A stretch of 64,000 nt of DNA from Enterococcus diestrammenae (GCF_009933255.1 NZ_MAEI01000012.1:1-64000); one strand, 5' to 3'. Counted from the first letter of the stretch, positions 53,732 through 63,932 are shown. Made by a program: numbers and translations. The notes: generated from the letters alone by a model not told the origin.

Positions 53732-54601
53732 TTATCGACTGGAGTCCGTTATCGTAGTAACCGGATAAGCGCCGAGATTGCGCACTGTGGCTCCTAATAA
53801 AGTAATTTCTTCCAAAGCGTTGGCAATTAAACGTGAGGATTGCTCACAAACCAAATCAATTACAAAGAAGTATTCCCCAAGGTGGGTTTTTAACGGTCGA
53901 GACTCGATTTTTGACAAGCCAATCTTTCTCCAACCAAAAGCCGCTAAGATTTGGTGAAGGGCACCTGGCTGGTTTGACGGTAAGGTGACCAACAACGTCT
54001 GCTTAGCGATATTTGCGCCGGTTTCAATTTGTGCTGATGATTTTTGCTCTTCCTGAGGGGCCTTTTTGACCACCCAAAAACGGGTCTGATTCACCGCATT
54101 GTCTTGGATGTTCGTTGCGGCAATGGTTAGTTGATAGCGAGCAGCGGCTTGTGTTGAGGCGATAGCTGCATAGCCTTTTTCAGGATGATCTCTGACGTAT
54201 TCCGCCGCCGCTGTGGTCGAAGATACCGCCTCAAGTTTTACTTTAGGAAAATGCCGCTCCAAATAAGTCTGGCTTTGAGCTAACGCCTGGGGATGGCTCA
54301 TGATGGTTGTGATTTCAGCCAGCTGGGTCATTGGTGAGACCAACAGCTGCTGTTTGATCGGTAAAATGACTTCTTCAATCACCTGTAAATTGCTCTTATG
54401 AAAAAGGTAATCAATCGTCGCATGCACCGAGCCTTCCAAAGAATTTTCGATAGGCACAACGCCACAGTCACAAGTCCCTTCAGATACGGCTTGCAGACAG
54501 TTTGGAATGGAGGGAAAAGCATGTAACTGAGTTTTGCCAAATAAAATTTGAGCAGCTTGATGGGTAAAGGAGCTTTGTGGGCCTAAATATCCAGCAATCA
54601 T
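53732..54601 (-). CDS. pheA: Prephenate dehydratase
   Basis: 289 residues. N-terminal catalytic domain ([16 protein letters not shown]; catalytic Thr-Arg-Phe in NQTRFWVV at about 177) and C-terminal ACT domain with the Phe-binding ESRP motif (KIESRPLKTHLGEYFF). It makes phenylpyruvate and should be inhibited by phenylalanine. Last gene of the aro operon; its start overlaps aroK by 4 bases. Confidence 0.95.
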   Translation of the reverse strand: MIAGYLGPQSSFTHQAAQILFGKTQLHAFPSIPNCLQAVSEGTCDCGVVPIENSLEGSVHATIDYLFHKSNLQVIEEVILPIKQQLLVSPMTQLAEITTIMSHPQALAQSQTYLERHFPKVKLEAVSSTTAAAEYVRDHPEKGYAAIASTQAAARYQLTIAATNIQDNAVNQTRFWVVKKAPQEEQKSSAQIETGANIAKQTLLVTLPSNQPGALHQILAAFGWRKIGLSKIESRPLKTHLGEYFFVIDLVCEQSSRLIANALEEITLLGATVRNLGAYPVTTITDSSR

Positions 54602-55107
54602 AGCTTTCCTAACCTTTCTATAATTTCGGTGGCGATAATGGCGGGAGTTTTATCATCGGTTACCACTACCAGAGAGGCTGCTTCTTGGTATAGAGGCAGC
54701 CGCGGTTGTAAAATAGCTGTCACTTCAGCGGCAGTTTTTTCATCTGCCAAAGGTCGTTGATTTTGGGTATCCTGACTGATTCGTTGATAGAGCTGGTCAG
54801 GGTTTGTTTGTAAATACACTACGTTGGGCTGTCTTTTAAGCAACTGATGATTTTGGGTTTGCAAAATGATCCCCCCACCACAGGCTACGACGGCTTCTTG
54901 AGCTACTATTTCCTGCAGGATACGGCTCTCGATTTGGCGAAAACTCGCTTCTCCTTGAGTTGCAAAGTAATCGGCGATGGACATTTGGATTTCGGCTTCG
55001 ATGGCGGTGTCTAAGTCCACAAAAGGCAAATCTAGGTCAGCAGCCAATTGGCGTCCCACCGTACTTTTACCAGCCCCCATAAAGCCAATCAATAAAATGG
55101 CGGTCAT
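54598..55107 (-). CDS. aroK: Shikimate kinase
   Basis: 169 residues. Walker [12 protein letters not shown], the shikimate-binding DLD and the ACGGGI loop, and a lid with Arg in RPLADE. It phosphorylates shikimate before the EPSP synthase step. Both ends overlap neighbouring genes by 4 bases (ATGA). Confidence 0.95.
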   Translation of the reverse strand: MTAILLIGFMGAGKSTVGRQLAADLDLPFVDLDTAIEAEIQMSIADYFATQGEASFRQIESRILQEIVAQEAVVACGGGIILQTQNHQLLKRQPNVVYLQTNPDQLYQRISQDTQNQRPLADEKTAAEVTAILQPRLPLYQEAASLVVVTDDKTPAIIATEIIERLGKL

Positions 55108-56405
55108 TTATCCTCACTTCCTTTTCCCATCAATGTTTGGATATCCTCAAAAAAGCTAGGATAAGAAACCGCCACTGCTTCTGGCCGGAGCAATTGAGTC
55201 TCCCCTTTGGCTATTAACGAGGCAACCGCTAGCATCATGCCGATTCGATGGTCCCCACGAGAATCGACGACCGCCCCATGAAGTGGCGTTGGTCCCTGAA
55301 TCACTAAGCCATCATCTGTTGGAGTGATATCGGCTCCCATTTTTCGTAATTCCGCTGCCGTCGCATCGATGCGATTGGTTTCTTTGACTTTTAATTCTTC
55401 CGCGTCTTTGATGATCGTCTTACCTGTCGCTTGCGTTGCTAACAAGGCAATAATCGGCAATTCATCGATAAGTCGTGGAATAATCTCTCCAGAAATGGTT
55501 GTCGCCTTTAGTTGTGATGTCTTAATCGTCATTGTAGCCGCTTGATTTTGTTGATCGAGATGATCGAGGGTTAAATCCGCTGTCATTTGCTTCATAACGT
55601 CGATAATTCCAGTTCTTGACGGATTGATACCGACATTGGTGAGCAATAGCTGACTGTTAGGGATGATGGCTCCTGCGACTAAGAAAAAGGCCGCTGAAGA
55701 AATATCACCAGGAACGATTACTTCTTGGCCGGTAAAGGTCTGTGGCCCCTTAACAGTAATGGTCTTGCCATCGCTAGCCGTCTCAATCTGGCCGCCGAAT
55801 TGCTTGATCATCTCCTCGGTATGATTGCGGGTTGCTTCCTTTTCAATGATGGTTGACGTCCCAGAGGCTTGTAAGGCTGCAAAAATGATTGCAGATTTTA
55901 CTTGGGCACTGGCAACCGGCAAGTGATAAGTAAGTGGCTTTAAGTTTTTAGAGCCGACAATGGTGATTGGCGGAAACTCACTATTTTTTTCACCGGTTAA
56001 CTTTGCTCCCATCTGATTTAGTGGCAGCATCACTCGATTCATAGGGCGTTTTGCCAGAGAATCATCTCCGAATAAAGTGGTGATAAAAGGCTGACCAGCT
56101 AAGATGCCCATCATCAGCCGAATCGTCGTGCCAGAATTACCGATATCGATGGGTGTATCATAGGCTTGTAAACCATTGAACCCGACACCGGTGACGGTAA
56201 TCGTCTCGCCATCATCAGTGATTGGAACCCCTAGTTTTTTAAAAGCCTGAAGGGTCGCTAGACAATCTTCTCCTCGTAAAAAATTTTTGATAGTGGTCGT
56301 TCCTTCAGCTAACGCGCCAAACATGATGCTACGATGAGAAATGGATTTATCTGCTGGTATTTGTAGTGTTCCTTGTAATCCCTGTGAAGTGGGTGTCAGT
56401 TTCAT
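55104..56405 (-). CDS. aroA: 3-phosphoshikimate 1-carboxyvinyltransferase (EPSP synthase)
   Basis: 433 residues. [22 protein letters not shown] at the N-terminus carries the Lys-Ser substrate site; [12 protein letters not shown] is the PEP loop; the catalytic Asp and Lys lie in DELPI and [13 protein letters not shown] and LAKRPMNRV are also as expected. ATG 56405 has AAGGAGGAAACC upstream; further upstream in-frame codons overlap the intergenic region and tyrA. It follows tyrA by 32 bases. Confidence 0.95.
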   Translation of the reverse strand: MKLTPTSQGLQGTLQIPADKSISHRSIMFGALAEGTTTIKNFLRGEDCLATLQAFKKLGVPITDDGETITVTGVGFNGLQAYDTPIDIGNSGTTIRLMMGILAGQPFITTLFGDDSLAKRPMNRVMLPLNQMGAKLTGEKNSEFPPITIVGSKNLKPLTYHLPVASAQVKSAIIFAALQASGTSTIIEKEATRNHTEEMIKQFGGQIETASDGKTITVKGPQTFTGQEVIVPGDISSAAFFLVAGAIIPNSQLLLTNVGINPSRTGIIDVMKQMTADLTLDHLDQQNQAATMTIKTSQLKATTISGEIIPRLIDELPIIALLATQATGKTIIKDAEELKVKETNRIDATAAELRKMGADITPTDDGLVIQGPTPLHGAVVDSRGDHRIGMMLAVASLIAKGETQLLRPEAVAVSYPSFFEDIQTLMGKGSEDK

Positions 56406-56437
56406 GGTTTCCTCCTTGAAAAGTTTGAGTATTCTGT

Positions 56438-57529
56438 TTATTTGACGCGACAAGTATACGGTGTTTGGGTGGTCAAACACGTTTTAGCTGCTTCAAGATC
56501 CTGCTGGTTTTTTAAAGAGATTTGCAAAACTCCCTGGATATCTTCGCGCGTTTCTTGAATCTTTAAGTTAATAATCGAAATCCCTGCTTCACCTAACAGT
56601 CCCGTAACTTCTGCCAAGACTCCGGGAATATCTGGTACATCCACATAGAGGTCATAAAAGGCTGGGATGGCGCCATTTTTATGGACAGGTAAACGATCCC
56701 GCGTATCTCTGGCGTGATGGAAAAATTGATAGATTCCTTCCCGGTCGCGATGGATCAACAATCGTTGGACCTTTGACATTTGTTCTTGCCAAAGGGTTAG
56801 TTGGGACATCAAGGTTTCGCGATTACTCAAGAGAATATCGGTCCACATTAACGGATCGGATGAAGCAATCCGGGTGAGATCCCGAAAGCCCCCTGCTGCT
56901 AGTTGCTTTGCTCGTGGATGCTCTTGATTGAAATGGTCTGCTTGGTTGACGAGACTAGCCGCAATGATATGTGGCAAATGACTCAGCATTCCGGTAATTT
57001 CATCGTGCTCATTAGCCGTCAGTTCCACATATTTTGCTCGGGTTCCCGCAAAAAGTTCATGGAGTGTCTGGAGAGCCGCCTGATCTTTTGCCAGGGGAGT
57101 GAATATATAGTAGGCATTTTCAAATAGGTCCGCATCACAGGCGTTGACCCCCGATTTATGGGACCCCGCCATGGGATGCCCCCCGATAAAGGTAAAAGGT
57201 AAATTGGTTGCGGCTTCCATAATCACTGATTTGGTACTCCCTGCATCGGTGACGATCACTCCAGGCTTTAATCTCAACTGCGCGAGCTCCTCTAAATAGC
57301 TCAAAGTCACACTGACTGGAGTGGCAAAGACAATGATGTCGGCGGTGGGCGCAGCGGTCGCAAAATCTTTGGCGCAACAATCGATAATCCCCTTCTCAAT
57401 AGCCGTCTGACAAGTCGTTGGGGAATGATCCCAGCCCACCACTGTTGTCTCAGGATGTGTTTGTCGAATCCCTTTCGCCAAAGATGCACCAATCAATCCC
57501 AGCCCAATAATCAAAACTTGCTGGTTCAT
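56438..57529 (-). CDS. tyrA: Prephenate dehydrogenase with C-terminal ACT domain
   Basis: 363 residues. NAD-binding [13 protein letters not shown], the prephenate-binding [10 protein letters not shown] with catalytic His, and DAGSTK. The last 75 residues form an ACT domain ([20 protein letters not shown]), which implies tyrosine feedback control. RBS TAGGAGG. It sits 11 bases after aroC. Confidence 0.95.
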   Translation of the reverse strand: MNQQVLIIGLGLIGASLAKGIRQTHPETTVVGWDHSPTTCQTAIEKGIIDCCAKDFATAAPTADIIVFATPVSVTLSYLEELAQLRLKPGVIVTDAGSTKSVIMEAATNLPFTFIGGHPMAGSHKSGVNACDADLFENAYYIFTPLAKDQAALQTLHELFAGTRAKYVELTANEHDEITGMLSHLPHIIAASLVNQADHFNQEHPRAKQLAAGGFRDLTRIASSDPLMWTDILLSNRETLMSQLTLWQEQMSKVQRLLIHRDREGIYQFFHHARDTRDRLPVHKNGAIPAFYDLYVDVPDIPGVLAEVTGLLGEAGISIINLKIQETREDIQGVLQISLKNQQDLEAAKTCLTTQTPYTCRVK

Positions 57530-57540
57530 GGAACGTCCTC

Positions 57541-58707
57541 CTAATAGTTTTTCAGGTACTCCCGGTAAGTGGTCACTTGTTCTTTCAGCTCATCAAAGGA
57601 ATCATGCCCAAATTTTTCCAAAAAGGCTTCTGCCATAACTGTGGCTGCGACATTTTCAGCGACTACCGAGGCAGCTGGGACGGCGGTACTATCCGAACGC
57701 TCGACACTGGCTTTGTAGGTCTCTTTCGTTTCAATGTCGACTGTTTGTAAAGGTTTGTATAGAGTGGGAATTGGTTTCATGACACCTTTGAGAATAATCG
57801 CCTCGCCGTTCGTCATGCCCCCTTCAAAGCCCCCCAGATGATCAGATTTACGAGTATAGCCTTGGTTTTCTTGCCAAAAGATTTCGTCCATCACTTGGGA
57901 ACCTGGGAGTTTGCCAGCTTCAAAACCGATACCGATTTCGACACCTTTAAAAGCATTAATACTCATGATTGCTTGTGCCAGCTTAGCATCCAGCTTGGTA
58001 TCCCATTGGACATAGCTCCCTAGACCTGCTGGCACTCCACCCATGATGACTTCCACCACACCGCCAATGGTATCGCCTTTTTTCTTGGTAGCATCGATTA
58101 AAGCCTTCATCTCGGCTTCCACATTTGGATCCACGACACGAACTTCTGAAGCTTCGGATCGTTTTTTGATTTCAGTAATGCTTAAGCCTTCTGGAATCGT
58201 TGCTTGGATGCCACCTAGCATAGTAACGTGACCGCAAACCGTCACACCTAGCTCAGCCAATAATTTTTTGGCGACTGCTCCAATAGCAACTCGCATGGTG
58301 GTTTCCCGAGCTGAAGAACGTTCCAAGACATTGCGTAAATCCCGGTGATGGTATTTCATGCCACCCACTAAATCGGCATGGCCTGGACGAGGCCGGGTGA
58401 CTTTCCGAGTCCCTTTGGCGGTTTCCGGAACATCGGCGACTGACATGATTTCAGTCCAATTTTTCCAATCCCGGTTTTCGACCACTAAAGTCACCGGTGC
58501 GCCGATGGTTTTCCCGTGGCGTACACCTGAGACAATCGTTACTTGATCTTTTTCGATTTTCATCCGGCCGCCCCGGCCGTAACCGGTCTGGCGCCGAGCT
58601 AATTCGCAATTGATATCCTCCACTGTCAGTGGCATTCCGGCTGGCAAGCCTTCGATAATAGCGGTTAATTGCGGTCCGTGAGATTCTCCTGCTGTCAAAT
58701 AACGCAT
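57541..58707 (-). CDS. aroC: Chorismate synthase
   Basis: 388 residues. [20 protein letters not shown], the signature [17 protein letters not shown] and the final [18 protein letters not shown] are all present; the family uses reduced FMN. ATG 58707 is preceded by AAGGAGG; an in-frame start eight codons upstream would contain that site. It gives chorismate for both tyrA and pheA branches. Confidence 0.96.
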   Translation of the reverse strand: MRYLTAGESHGPQLTAIIEGLPAGMPLTVEDINCELARRQTGYGRGGRMKIEKDQVTIVSGVRHGKTIGAPVTLVVENRDWKNWTEIMSVADVPETAKGTRKVTRPRPGHADLVGGMKYHHRDLRNVLERSSARETTMRVAIGAVAKKLLAELGVTVCGHVTMLGGIQATIPEGLSITEIKKRSEASEVRVVDPNVEAEMKALIDATKKKGDTIGGVVEVIMGGVPAGLGSYVQWDTKLDAKLAQAIMSINAFKGVEIGIGFEAGKLPGSQVMDEIFWQENQGYTRKSDHLGGFEGGMTNGEAIILKGVMKPIPTLYKPLQTVDIETKETYKASVERSDSTAVPAASVVAENVAATVMAEAFLEKFGHDSFDELKEQVTTYREYLKNY

Positions 58708-58768
58708 AGTTTGCCTCCTTTTTCCTAACAAGGGATTAATTTTTTATAGTGGGAAAGGTCCTCCCAAA

Positions 58769-59839
58769 TCAACTATTAGCTGCTTTTAAATAAGCCCGTA
58801 GATCTGTCAAGGGGAGGGTAACAATTTTTGCTTCCCCGATTGCTGCTAGTAAAATCAGTTTTAAATGATCCCCCCGAGCTTTTTTATCATGGGTAATCGC
58901 TTCGTAAAGTGCTGTTTCGTCCCAGTTCTCGGTGGTAGTAGGTAAATGGAATTTTTCGATCAGCTCTTTTAGTTGGGCAGTGCTTCCTTGAGGAGATAAG
59001 CCTTGCGCTTCTGCATGTTGGTTAATCTTCATCATACCAATGGCAACTCCTTCCCCATGGCTAATGACACCATAGCCAGCGGTTTTTTCCACTGCATGGC
59101 CAATCGTGTGTCCAAAGTTAAGAATTAAACGCATCCCATTGTCAAATTCATCGGCTTCCACCACTTTTTGCTTCACTTTCAATGTTTCAGTGATTACATA
59201 CTCGGCATCCGCCAACAGGGCATCTTCATCAGGGAGTTTTTCCAAATGATGCCACAAAGCTAAATCGGCAATCGCAGCCGATTTGATAATCTCGGCAATT
59301 CCCTCTCGTATCCTTCTAGGGGTTAAGGTTTGTAAGACATCAGGATCGATTAATACCCCGTCTGGTTGACTAAATGTTCCCACTAAATTTTTGGCTTTTG
59401 CGGTGTTAACTGCGGTCTTGCCTCCAATGCTGGAATCCACTTGGGCTAATAGCGTTGTCGGGATCTGGATAAAGTGAATTCCACGCATATATGTCGAGGC
59501 TGCAAAAGCTGCCAAATCACCAATTACCCCACCGCCTAAGGCAATGATGCCATCCGAACGGGTAAAGCCCTCATCGGCCAAAAAAGCGTAGATTTCTTCG
59601 GCTTCCGCTAAGGATTTACTTGTTTCCCCGTGAGGAACTATATGGGTAACTACCTCAAATCCCGCTTGCGTCACTGCGACACGAACCTGTTCTTCATATA
59701 ATGAAGCCACGTTGTCATCGGTAATGATGGCGACTTTTTGAGGTTGCCATAAGTCTTGTAAAAAAGGACCGACTTGGGCTAAGCACCCTCGCTTTACTTG
59801 AATATCGTATTGATGGTCTTTCAAATGTACCGTTAACAT
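58769..59839 (-). CDS. aroB: 3-dehydroquinate synthase
   Basis: 356 residues. NAD-binding GGGVIGDLAAFAAS, the metal and substrate residues in IPTTLLAQVDSSIGGKTAVN, NFGHTIGHA and SHGEGVAIGM. ATG 59839 is chosen because GAGGGG lies 8 bases upstream; the ATG two codons earlier is too close. It converts DAHP to dehydroquinate. aroD, the next enzyme, is not in the operon. Confidence 0.95.
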   Translation of the reverse strand: MLTVHLKDHQYDIQVKRGCLAQVGPFLQDLWQPQKVAIITDDNVASLYEEQVRVAVTQAGFEVVTHIVPHGETSKSLAEAEEIYAFLADEGFTRSDGIIALGGGVIGDLAAFAASTYMRGIHFIQIPTTLLAQVDSSIGGKTAVNTAKAKNLVGTFSQPDGVLIDPDVLQTLTPRRIREGIAEIIKSAAIADLALWHHLEKLPDEDALLADAEYVITETLKVKQKVVEADEFDNGMRLILNFGHTIGHAVEKTAGYGVISHGEGVAIGMMKINQHAEAQGLSPQGSTAQLKELIEKFHLPTTTENWDETALYEAITHDKKARGDHLKLILLAAIGEAKIVTLPLTDLRAYLKAANS

Positions 59840-59892
59840 AACCATATCCCCTCAAATCCTTCAAATATTGTCCAAAAACTATTGATACTTTT

Positions 59893-60924
59893 TTATTTTT
59901 CTTGTTCGAGAGCCTTGATTTCCTGCATAGCCTTTTCCATGATGTCGACTTCTTTCATCATCTTCATGTAGGTTTTTTCATTTAAAGATTGAGGGCCGTC
60001 AGACCAAGCGTTGGCAGGATCAGGGTGAATTTCGACAATCATCCCATCCGCTCCAGCTGCTACCCCTGCGCGTGCCATCGGAGGTACCAAGTCCCAAATA
60101 CCGGTACCATGGGAGGGATCGACAATAATTGGGAAATGACTCAATTTCTTAATCAAAGGGACGGCGCTTAAGTCAAAGGTATTGCGAGTCGCAGTTTCAT
60201 AGGTTCGGATGCCCCGTTCGATGAAAATCACCGGCGATTTATCAGAAATTGCAATGTATTCGGCAGCATTTAACCATTCGTCAATGGTACCAGCAATACC
60301 TCGTTTCAAGCCGATGGGTTTACCTGTTTTCCCAACAGCTTGTAATAATTTGTAATTTTGCATATTGCGGGCGCCAATTTGTAAAATATCACTGTATTCA
60401 GCCACCATCTCGATGTGGCTTTCGTCCATAACTTCAGTGATCACCTTCATCCCAAACTCGTCAGCTGCTTGGCGAATGTATTGTAGGCCTTCTTCTTCTA
60501 AGCCTTGGAAAGCGTAGGGAGAAGTCCGTGGCTTGAATGCGCCACCTCTAAGAATTTCAGCCCCACCAGCTTTGGCGATGCGGGCACATTCTCTGATTTG
60601 GTCTAACCCTTCGATGGAACAAGGTCCTGCCATGGTGACAAAATGACCATCACCAATTTTAACACCATCGACATCGACTACTGTATCCCCAGGATGGAAC
60701 TCCCGAGAAGTTAATTTGTAAGTGTTGGAAATACGCACGGCTTTTTCCACGCCATCATAGCTATAAAATGAAACGTCTTGAACATTACGGGTGTCCCCTT
60801 TGACTCCGATGACGATATGTTCTGTCCCGGCATCAATATTGACATCCAGTCCTTCTTTTCGAATTCGTTTTACGACATTTTCTACTTGTTCCCGGGTAGC
60901 GCCCGGCTTCATAATCACGATCAT
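59893..60924 (-). CDS. aroF: 3-deoxy-7-phosphoheptulonate (DAHP) synthase, type I-beta
   Basis: 343 residues. The first about 70 residues form a ferredoxin-like regulatory domain ([17 protein letters not shown]), as in Thermotoga-type enzymes that are inhibited by Tyr or Phe. The barrel has [27 protein letters not shown] and the metal-binding [12 protein letters not shown]. It is the entry step of the pathway. AAGGAG precedes the ATG. In some annotations this gene is called aroA or aroG. Confidence 0.94.
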   Translation of the reverse strand: MIVIMKPGATREQVENVVKRIRKEGLDVNIDAGTEHIVIGVKGDTRNVQDVSFYSYDGVEKAVRISNTYKLTSREFHPGDTVVDVDGVKIGDGHFVTMAGPCSIEGLDQIRECARIAKAGGAEILRGGAFKPRTSPYAFQGLEEEGLQYIRQAADEFGMKVITEVMDESHIEMVAEYSDILQIGARNMQNYKLLQAVGKTGKPIGLKRGIAGTIDEWLNAAEYIAISDKSPVIFIERGIRTYETATRNTFDLSAVPLIKKLSHFPIIVDPSHGTGIWDLVPPMARAGVAAGADGMIVEIHPDPANAWSDGPQSLNEKTYMKMMKEVDIMEKAMQEIKALEQEK

Positions 60925-60972
60925 TTTTCTAGCTCCTTTTTATTGTTCATTGCTGTCAGATTACCAATCTGT

Positions 60973-61842
60973 TTAGTTGTTGAGTAACGGGCGAACCGCC
61001 GCCAAGGGCATTTCTTTACCAGTCCAAGCCTCAAAAGCAGCGGCTCCTTGGTACAAAAGCATCCCCAGCCCATTGGCGGTTTTTAATCCTCGTTCACTTG
61101 CCACTTTGAGCAAATGCGTTTGGCGAGGTTCATAGATGACATCATAGACGGCAAGGTCAGGATGCAACAGTGTTTCCTCCGGTAAAGCCATTTCTGCCAA
61201 CGCAGGTGCCATCCCTACGCGGGTAGCATTTACTAAGAGGCAACTTGCAGCTAAAGAATCAGCCAGTTGTTGCTGCGGACCAGCTAAATCATATAAGGCA
61301 ATATCACAGCCTGTTGCTTGCGCAATTTTAGCTAATTTTTCATGAATCTGATCATAAAAATGATCTTTTCGATTGAAGACGTGAATGGTTTTCACCCCAT
61401 CTAAGGCAGCTTGCGCAATGATGGCCGTACTGGCACCCCCCGCTCCAAGAATAGTCAGTTGTTTGCCGATGGGATCGACTTCCAGATCAGCGAGACTTCG
61501 CATAAAGCCAATGCCATCGGTGTTATGTCCTTCTAGTTTACCATTTTTTGGGACAATCGTGTTGACAGCACCAATCAGTTTTGCTGCTGGTGTCAGTTGA
61601 TCCAGATGAGGAATTACCGCCATCTTATAGGGCATCGTGACATTCGCTCCAATAAAGGACAAGGTGCGAATCGCGGAAATGGCATCAGCTACTTCATTTT
61701 CCTTGATATCAAAGGAGAGATACACCGCATCGATTCCTGTTTTTTCGAAGGCGGTGGTATGCATCTCAGGTGAAATGCTATGACGGGTCGGATTGCCTAA
61801 TAAACCTGCCAATCGGGTGTGTCCAGTGATGATTGCTGTCAT
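60973..61842 (-). CDS. aroE: Shikimate dehydrogenase
   Basis: 289 residues. Substrate site GNPTRHSISPEMH, catalytic Lys in NVTMPYKMAV, GHNTDGIGFMRSL with the catalytic Asp, and NADP loop ILGAGGAS with NRKDH. ATG 61842 has TAGGAGGAAAG upstream, whereas the longer frame start reaches into the leader terminator region. First gene of the aro operon, preceded by the attenuator leader. Confidence 0.95.
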   Translation of the reverse strand: MTAIITGHTRLAGLLGNPTRHSISPEMHTTAFEKTGIDAVYLSFDIKENEVADAISAIRTLSFIGANVTMPYKMAVIPHLDQLTPAAKLIGAVNTIVPKNGKLEGHNTDGIGFMRSLADLEVDPIGKQLTILGAGGASTAIIAQAALDGVKTIHVFNRKDHFYDQIHEKLAKIAQATGCDIALYDLAGPQQQLADSLAASCLLVNATRVGMAPALAEMALPEETLLHPDLAVYDVIYEPRQTHLLKVASERGLKTANGLGMLLYQGAAAFEAWTGKEMPLAAVRPLLNN

Positions 61843-61911
61843 CTGCTTTCCTCCTATAATTGACTTCCTTTTTCCGACTACGACGTGACTTGCTAGCAAC
61901 GGCAGTCTATC

Positions 61912-61954
61912 AAAAAAAGGGTGCTCACCGTGATGAAACTACAGTGAACACCCT
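61912..61954 (-). terminator. Leader terminator T2 of the aro operon
   Basis: Minus strand GGGTGTTCAC / GTGAGCACCC stem followed by seven T, 70 bases before aroE. In the absence of any preceding gene it must act within the aro leader. Confidence 0.8.
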
Positions 61955-61963
61955 CGAAACCCC

Positions 61964-61975
61964 TTGTCCGGACAA
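61964..61975. other. Perfect 12-bp palindrome TTGTCCGGACAA in the aro leader
   Basis: The palindrome has no loop and extends by CC/GG with a wobble on each side. It lies between the two leader terminators and could be a protein-binding site. Function unknown. Confidence 0.4.
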
Positions 61976-61979
61976 AGGA

Positions 61980-62017
61980 TAAAAGAAAAGCCACTATAGA
62001 TATCATCTACGGTGGCG
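61980..62017 (-). terminator. Leader terminator T1 of the aro operon
   Basis: Minus strand GCCACCGTAGAT / ATCTATAGTGGC (one mismatch, one wobble), followed by TTTTCTTTT. It lies downstream of the competing hairpins and is the natural target of the leader peptide. Confidence 0.65.
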
Positions 62018-62050
62018 ATTAAGTCAAGTCAAAATCCCTTAGCCATCATA

Positions 62051-62093
62051 GATACAAACTGCTTACGTCTGTATCCATGCTTGATGAATACAG
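62051..62093 (-). promoter_or_regulatory. Competing hairpin segments of the aro attenuator
   Basis: Three segments on the minus strand: CTGTATTC (62093-62086), GGATACAG (62076-62069) and TTTGTATC (62058-62051). Segment 2 can pair with 1 or with 3, but not both. Segment 1 begins just after the leader peptide stop, so a stalled ribosome would cover it and favour 2:3. How 2:3 feeds into T1 or T2 is not proven. Confidence 0.55.
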
Positions 62094-62094
62094 T

Positions 62095-62151
62095 CTATCT
62101 AAAATAGCTAAAGTAATACTTATTCAGTTGTGGTGTTAGTGATGGGTTCAT
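62095..62151 (-). CDS. Aromatic leader peptide of the aro operon
   Basis: 18 codons: MNPSLTPQLNKYYFSYFR. Three Tyr and two Phe lie within the last seven residues. GGAG (62163-62160) sits 8 bases before the ATG, and transcription should start at about 62178. This fits a ribosome-stalling leader sensing Tyr/Phe charging. The frame remains open upstream to 62295, but that part overlaps the promoter and has no role in the leader. Confidence 0.7.
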   Translation of the reverse strand: MNPSLTPQLNKYYFSYFR

Positions 62152-62184
62152 CAAGATCGCTCCAAACTGTTTAAGATTGCATTC

Positions 62185-62213
62185 AGTATAGTCTGATTCA
62201 AATGAGGTGTCAA
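62185..62213 (-). promoter_or_regulatory. Promoter of the aro operon
   Basis: Minus strand TTGACA (62213-62208), exactly 17 bases, TATACT (62190-62185). This near-consensus sigma-A promoter yields a leader of about 335 nt before aroE. Confidence 0.8.
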
Positions 62214-62278
62214 CACTTTCTGTAAAAATAATCTTATTTTCTGTAAATCCAGTTATTCGTTTACGGGAAAATGGCGAT

Positions 62279-63043
62279 TTATAAATCATCTTCAAAAAAC
62301 AGCAACAGTTCCGGTAAGGTCAATTGCGCCTTTTCCGCAGCGCTTAAATCCTTTGCAATTTGCCCTTTTTTCATCAAAATCAAACGGTTGCCATATTGGA
62401 GGGCATCTTCCATATGATGGGTAATCATCAAACAAGTCAAGTTTTCCGCAGTCACCATTTCATTAGTCAAGGCCATCAAGTTTTTCGAAGTTTTTGGATC
62501 CAAAGCCGCTGTATGTTCATCCAATAAGAGTAACTCGGGTTTTGTTAAAGTAGCCATTAAAAGACTCAATGCTTGTCGTTGCCCACCGGAGAGATTTCCT
62601 GTGGGCGTATCGAGGTGATTTTCTAAACCGTTGCCGATTCTTTGACAGAGACTGTAAAAATATTCCTTGCGGGCAGCGATTTTTCGTGGCACCAAGCCTC
62701 GATGTTGGCCCCGCTTTTCAGCTAACAACAAGTTTTCTGCTACGGTCATGCGACCCGCTGTCCCCATTTTGGGATCTTGAAAAACGCGAGCGATGTATCT
62801 TGCCCGTGCTTCTTCCGCTTTTAAAGTGACATCGGTATCGTTAATCTTGATTTTTCCAGAAGTAAGCGGCAAAGAGCCAGAAATTGTATTAAACAAGGTG
62901 CTTTTCCCAGCCCCGTTGCCCCCTACTACCGTGATAAATTCCCCCGGCTCAATGGTTAGTTGGATATGATCGAGGAGGATGCGGGTTTCATCGATGCCAT
63001 TTTTGATGCTTTTATACCCATTTTCTATGACTAAGCGACTCAT
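62279..63043 (-). CDS. ABC importer ATPase, tryptophan-uptake (TrpXYZ) type
   Basis: 254 residues. Walker A GGNGAGKST, signature LSGGQRQAL, Walker B LLLLDEHTAALD, and H-loop ITHHM. The Walker B uses DEH instead of DEP, common in this subfamily. ATG 63043 has GGGAGGGG 8 bases upstream; it starts 1 base after the permease stop. Together with the permease it resembles tryptophan or aromatic amino acid importers, which fits its place next to the aro operon. Confidence 0.88.
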   Translation of the reverse strand: MSRLVIENGYKSIKNGIDETRILLDHIQLTIEPGEFITVVGGNGAGKSTLFNTISGSLPLTSGKIKINDTDVTLKAEEARARYIARVFQDPKMGTAGRMTVAENLLLAEKRGQHRGLVPRKIAARKEYFYSLCQRIGNGLENHLDTPTGNLSGGQRQALSLLMATLTKPELLLLDEHTAALDPKTSKNLMALTNEMVTAENLTCLMITHHMEDALQYGNRLILMKKGQIAKDLSAAEKAQLTLPELLLFFEDDL

Positions 63044-63044
63044 C

Positions 63045-63932
63045 TTATTGCCCCTCCCTTTCAAATCCAGTAACTAAGTGCAAGGCTTTTTTCAATTGTG
63101 GCACCATCAAGCAGACGGCTAAAATGGCAGATGAAATAATCTTCAGGTAAGTAGTATCAAAACCGGCAAAGATGATCAAGAAAATAATTAATTGATACAA
63201 AATACTCCCAATCACAATGGCGATTAACCGCTCAGCAAAGGTTAATTCACCAAAGAGTACCTCGCCGATAATGATTGCCGCTAGCCCAATAACGATCACG
63301 CCGATTCCTTTAGAGACATCAGCATACCCATCATTTTGCGAAATCAAAGCTCCTGCTAAAGCAATGACACCATTGGACAAAGTCAATCCTAAAATCTTCA
63401 TGCGGTCGGTTTTAATTCCCAATGAACGAGCCATGGTTTCGTTATCTCCAGTGGCAATGTATGCTTGACCAAGATTGGTATTGAAGAAAAACAAGAGCAA
63501 ACCAATCGTCACCACCACAAAAATCGTTCCCAATAAGACAATGTCAAAATAGTCGGGTAAATTGAGCTGAGTAAAAAAGTCTTGGATTTTCGGATAGTGA
63601 TGACCTAAGCCTTTATTGGGACTTTTCATGACATACAAAATCACCGAATTTAGCCCAGACATCACCAAAATACCAGCTAAAATGACGGGGATCTTGCCTT
63701 TGGTGTATAAGATTCCCGTCACCAAACCCGCTGCCATCCCAGCGGCCACGCCTAGAAGCGTCGCCAGCACCGGATGGATCCCACTGGTGATGGCCGTTAC
63801 ACAGACAGCGCCTCCTAAAGGAAATGTCCCCTCGGTGGTCATATCCGGAAAGTTGAGAATGCGGTAAGTCATAAAAATACCAATGGCCAGTAATGACCAC
63901 AATAGTCCCTGCCCGATGGTAGAAACGATCAT
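63045..63932 (-). CDS. ABC importer permease, tryptophan-uptake (TrpXYZ) type
   Basis: 295 residues, eight or nine membrane helices. Family-typical FPDMTTEGTFPLGGAV, ATGDNETMARSLGI (the coupling helix) and QNDGYADVSKGIGVIVIGLAAIIIGE. ATG 63932 with GGGGCG upstream is preferred over the longer frame. The substrate-binding gene would be upstream, beyond the window edge. Confidence 0.85.
   Translation of the reverse strand: MIVSTIGQGLLWSLLAIGIFMTYRILNFPDMTTEGTFPLGGAVCVTAITSGIHPVLATLLGVAAGMAAGLVTGILYTKGKIPVILAGILVMSGLNSVILYVMKSPNKGLGHHYPKIQDFFTQLNLPDYFDIVLLGTIFVVVTIGLLLFFFNTNLGQAYIATGDNETMARSLGIKTDRMKILGLTLSNGVIALAGALISQNDGYADVSKGIGVIVIGLAAIIIGEVLFGELTFAERLIAIVIGSILYQLIIFLIIFAGFDTTYLKIISSAILAVCLMVPQLKKALHLVTGFEREGQ

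Noticed and set aside
61843-62178. T-box riboswitch for the aro operon
   Set aside because: No AGGGTGGNACCGCG-like T-box sequence or Stem I pattern is seen; the aromatic-rich leader ORF explains the leader better.
62095-62295. 66-codon ORF on the minus strand
   Set aside because: Its first 48 codons run through the aro promoter and the end of the importer gene and have no ribosome site. Only the last 18 codons behave as a leader peptide.
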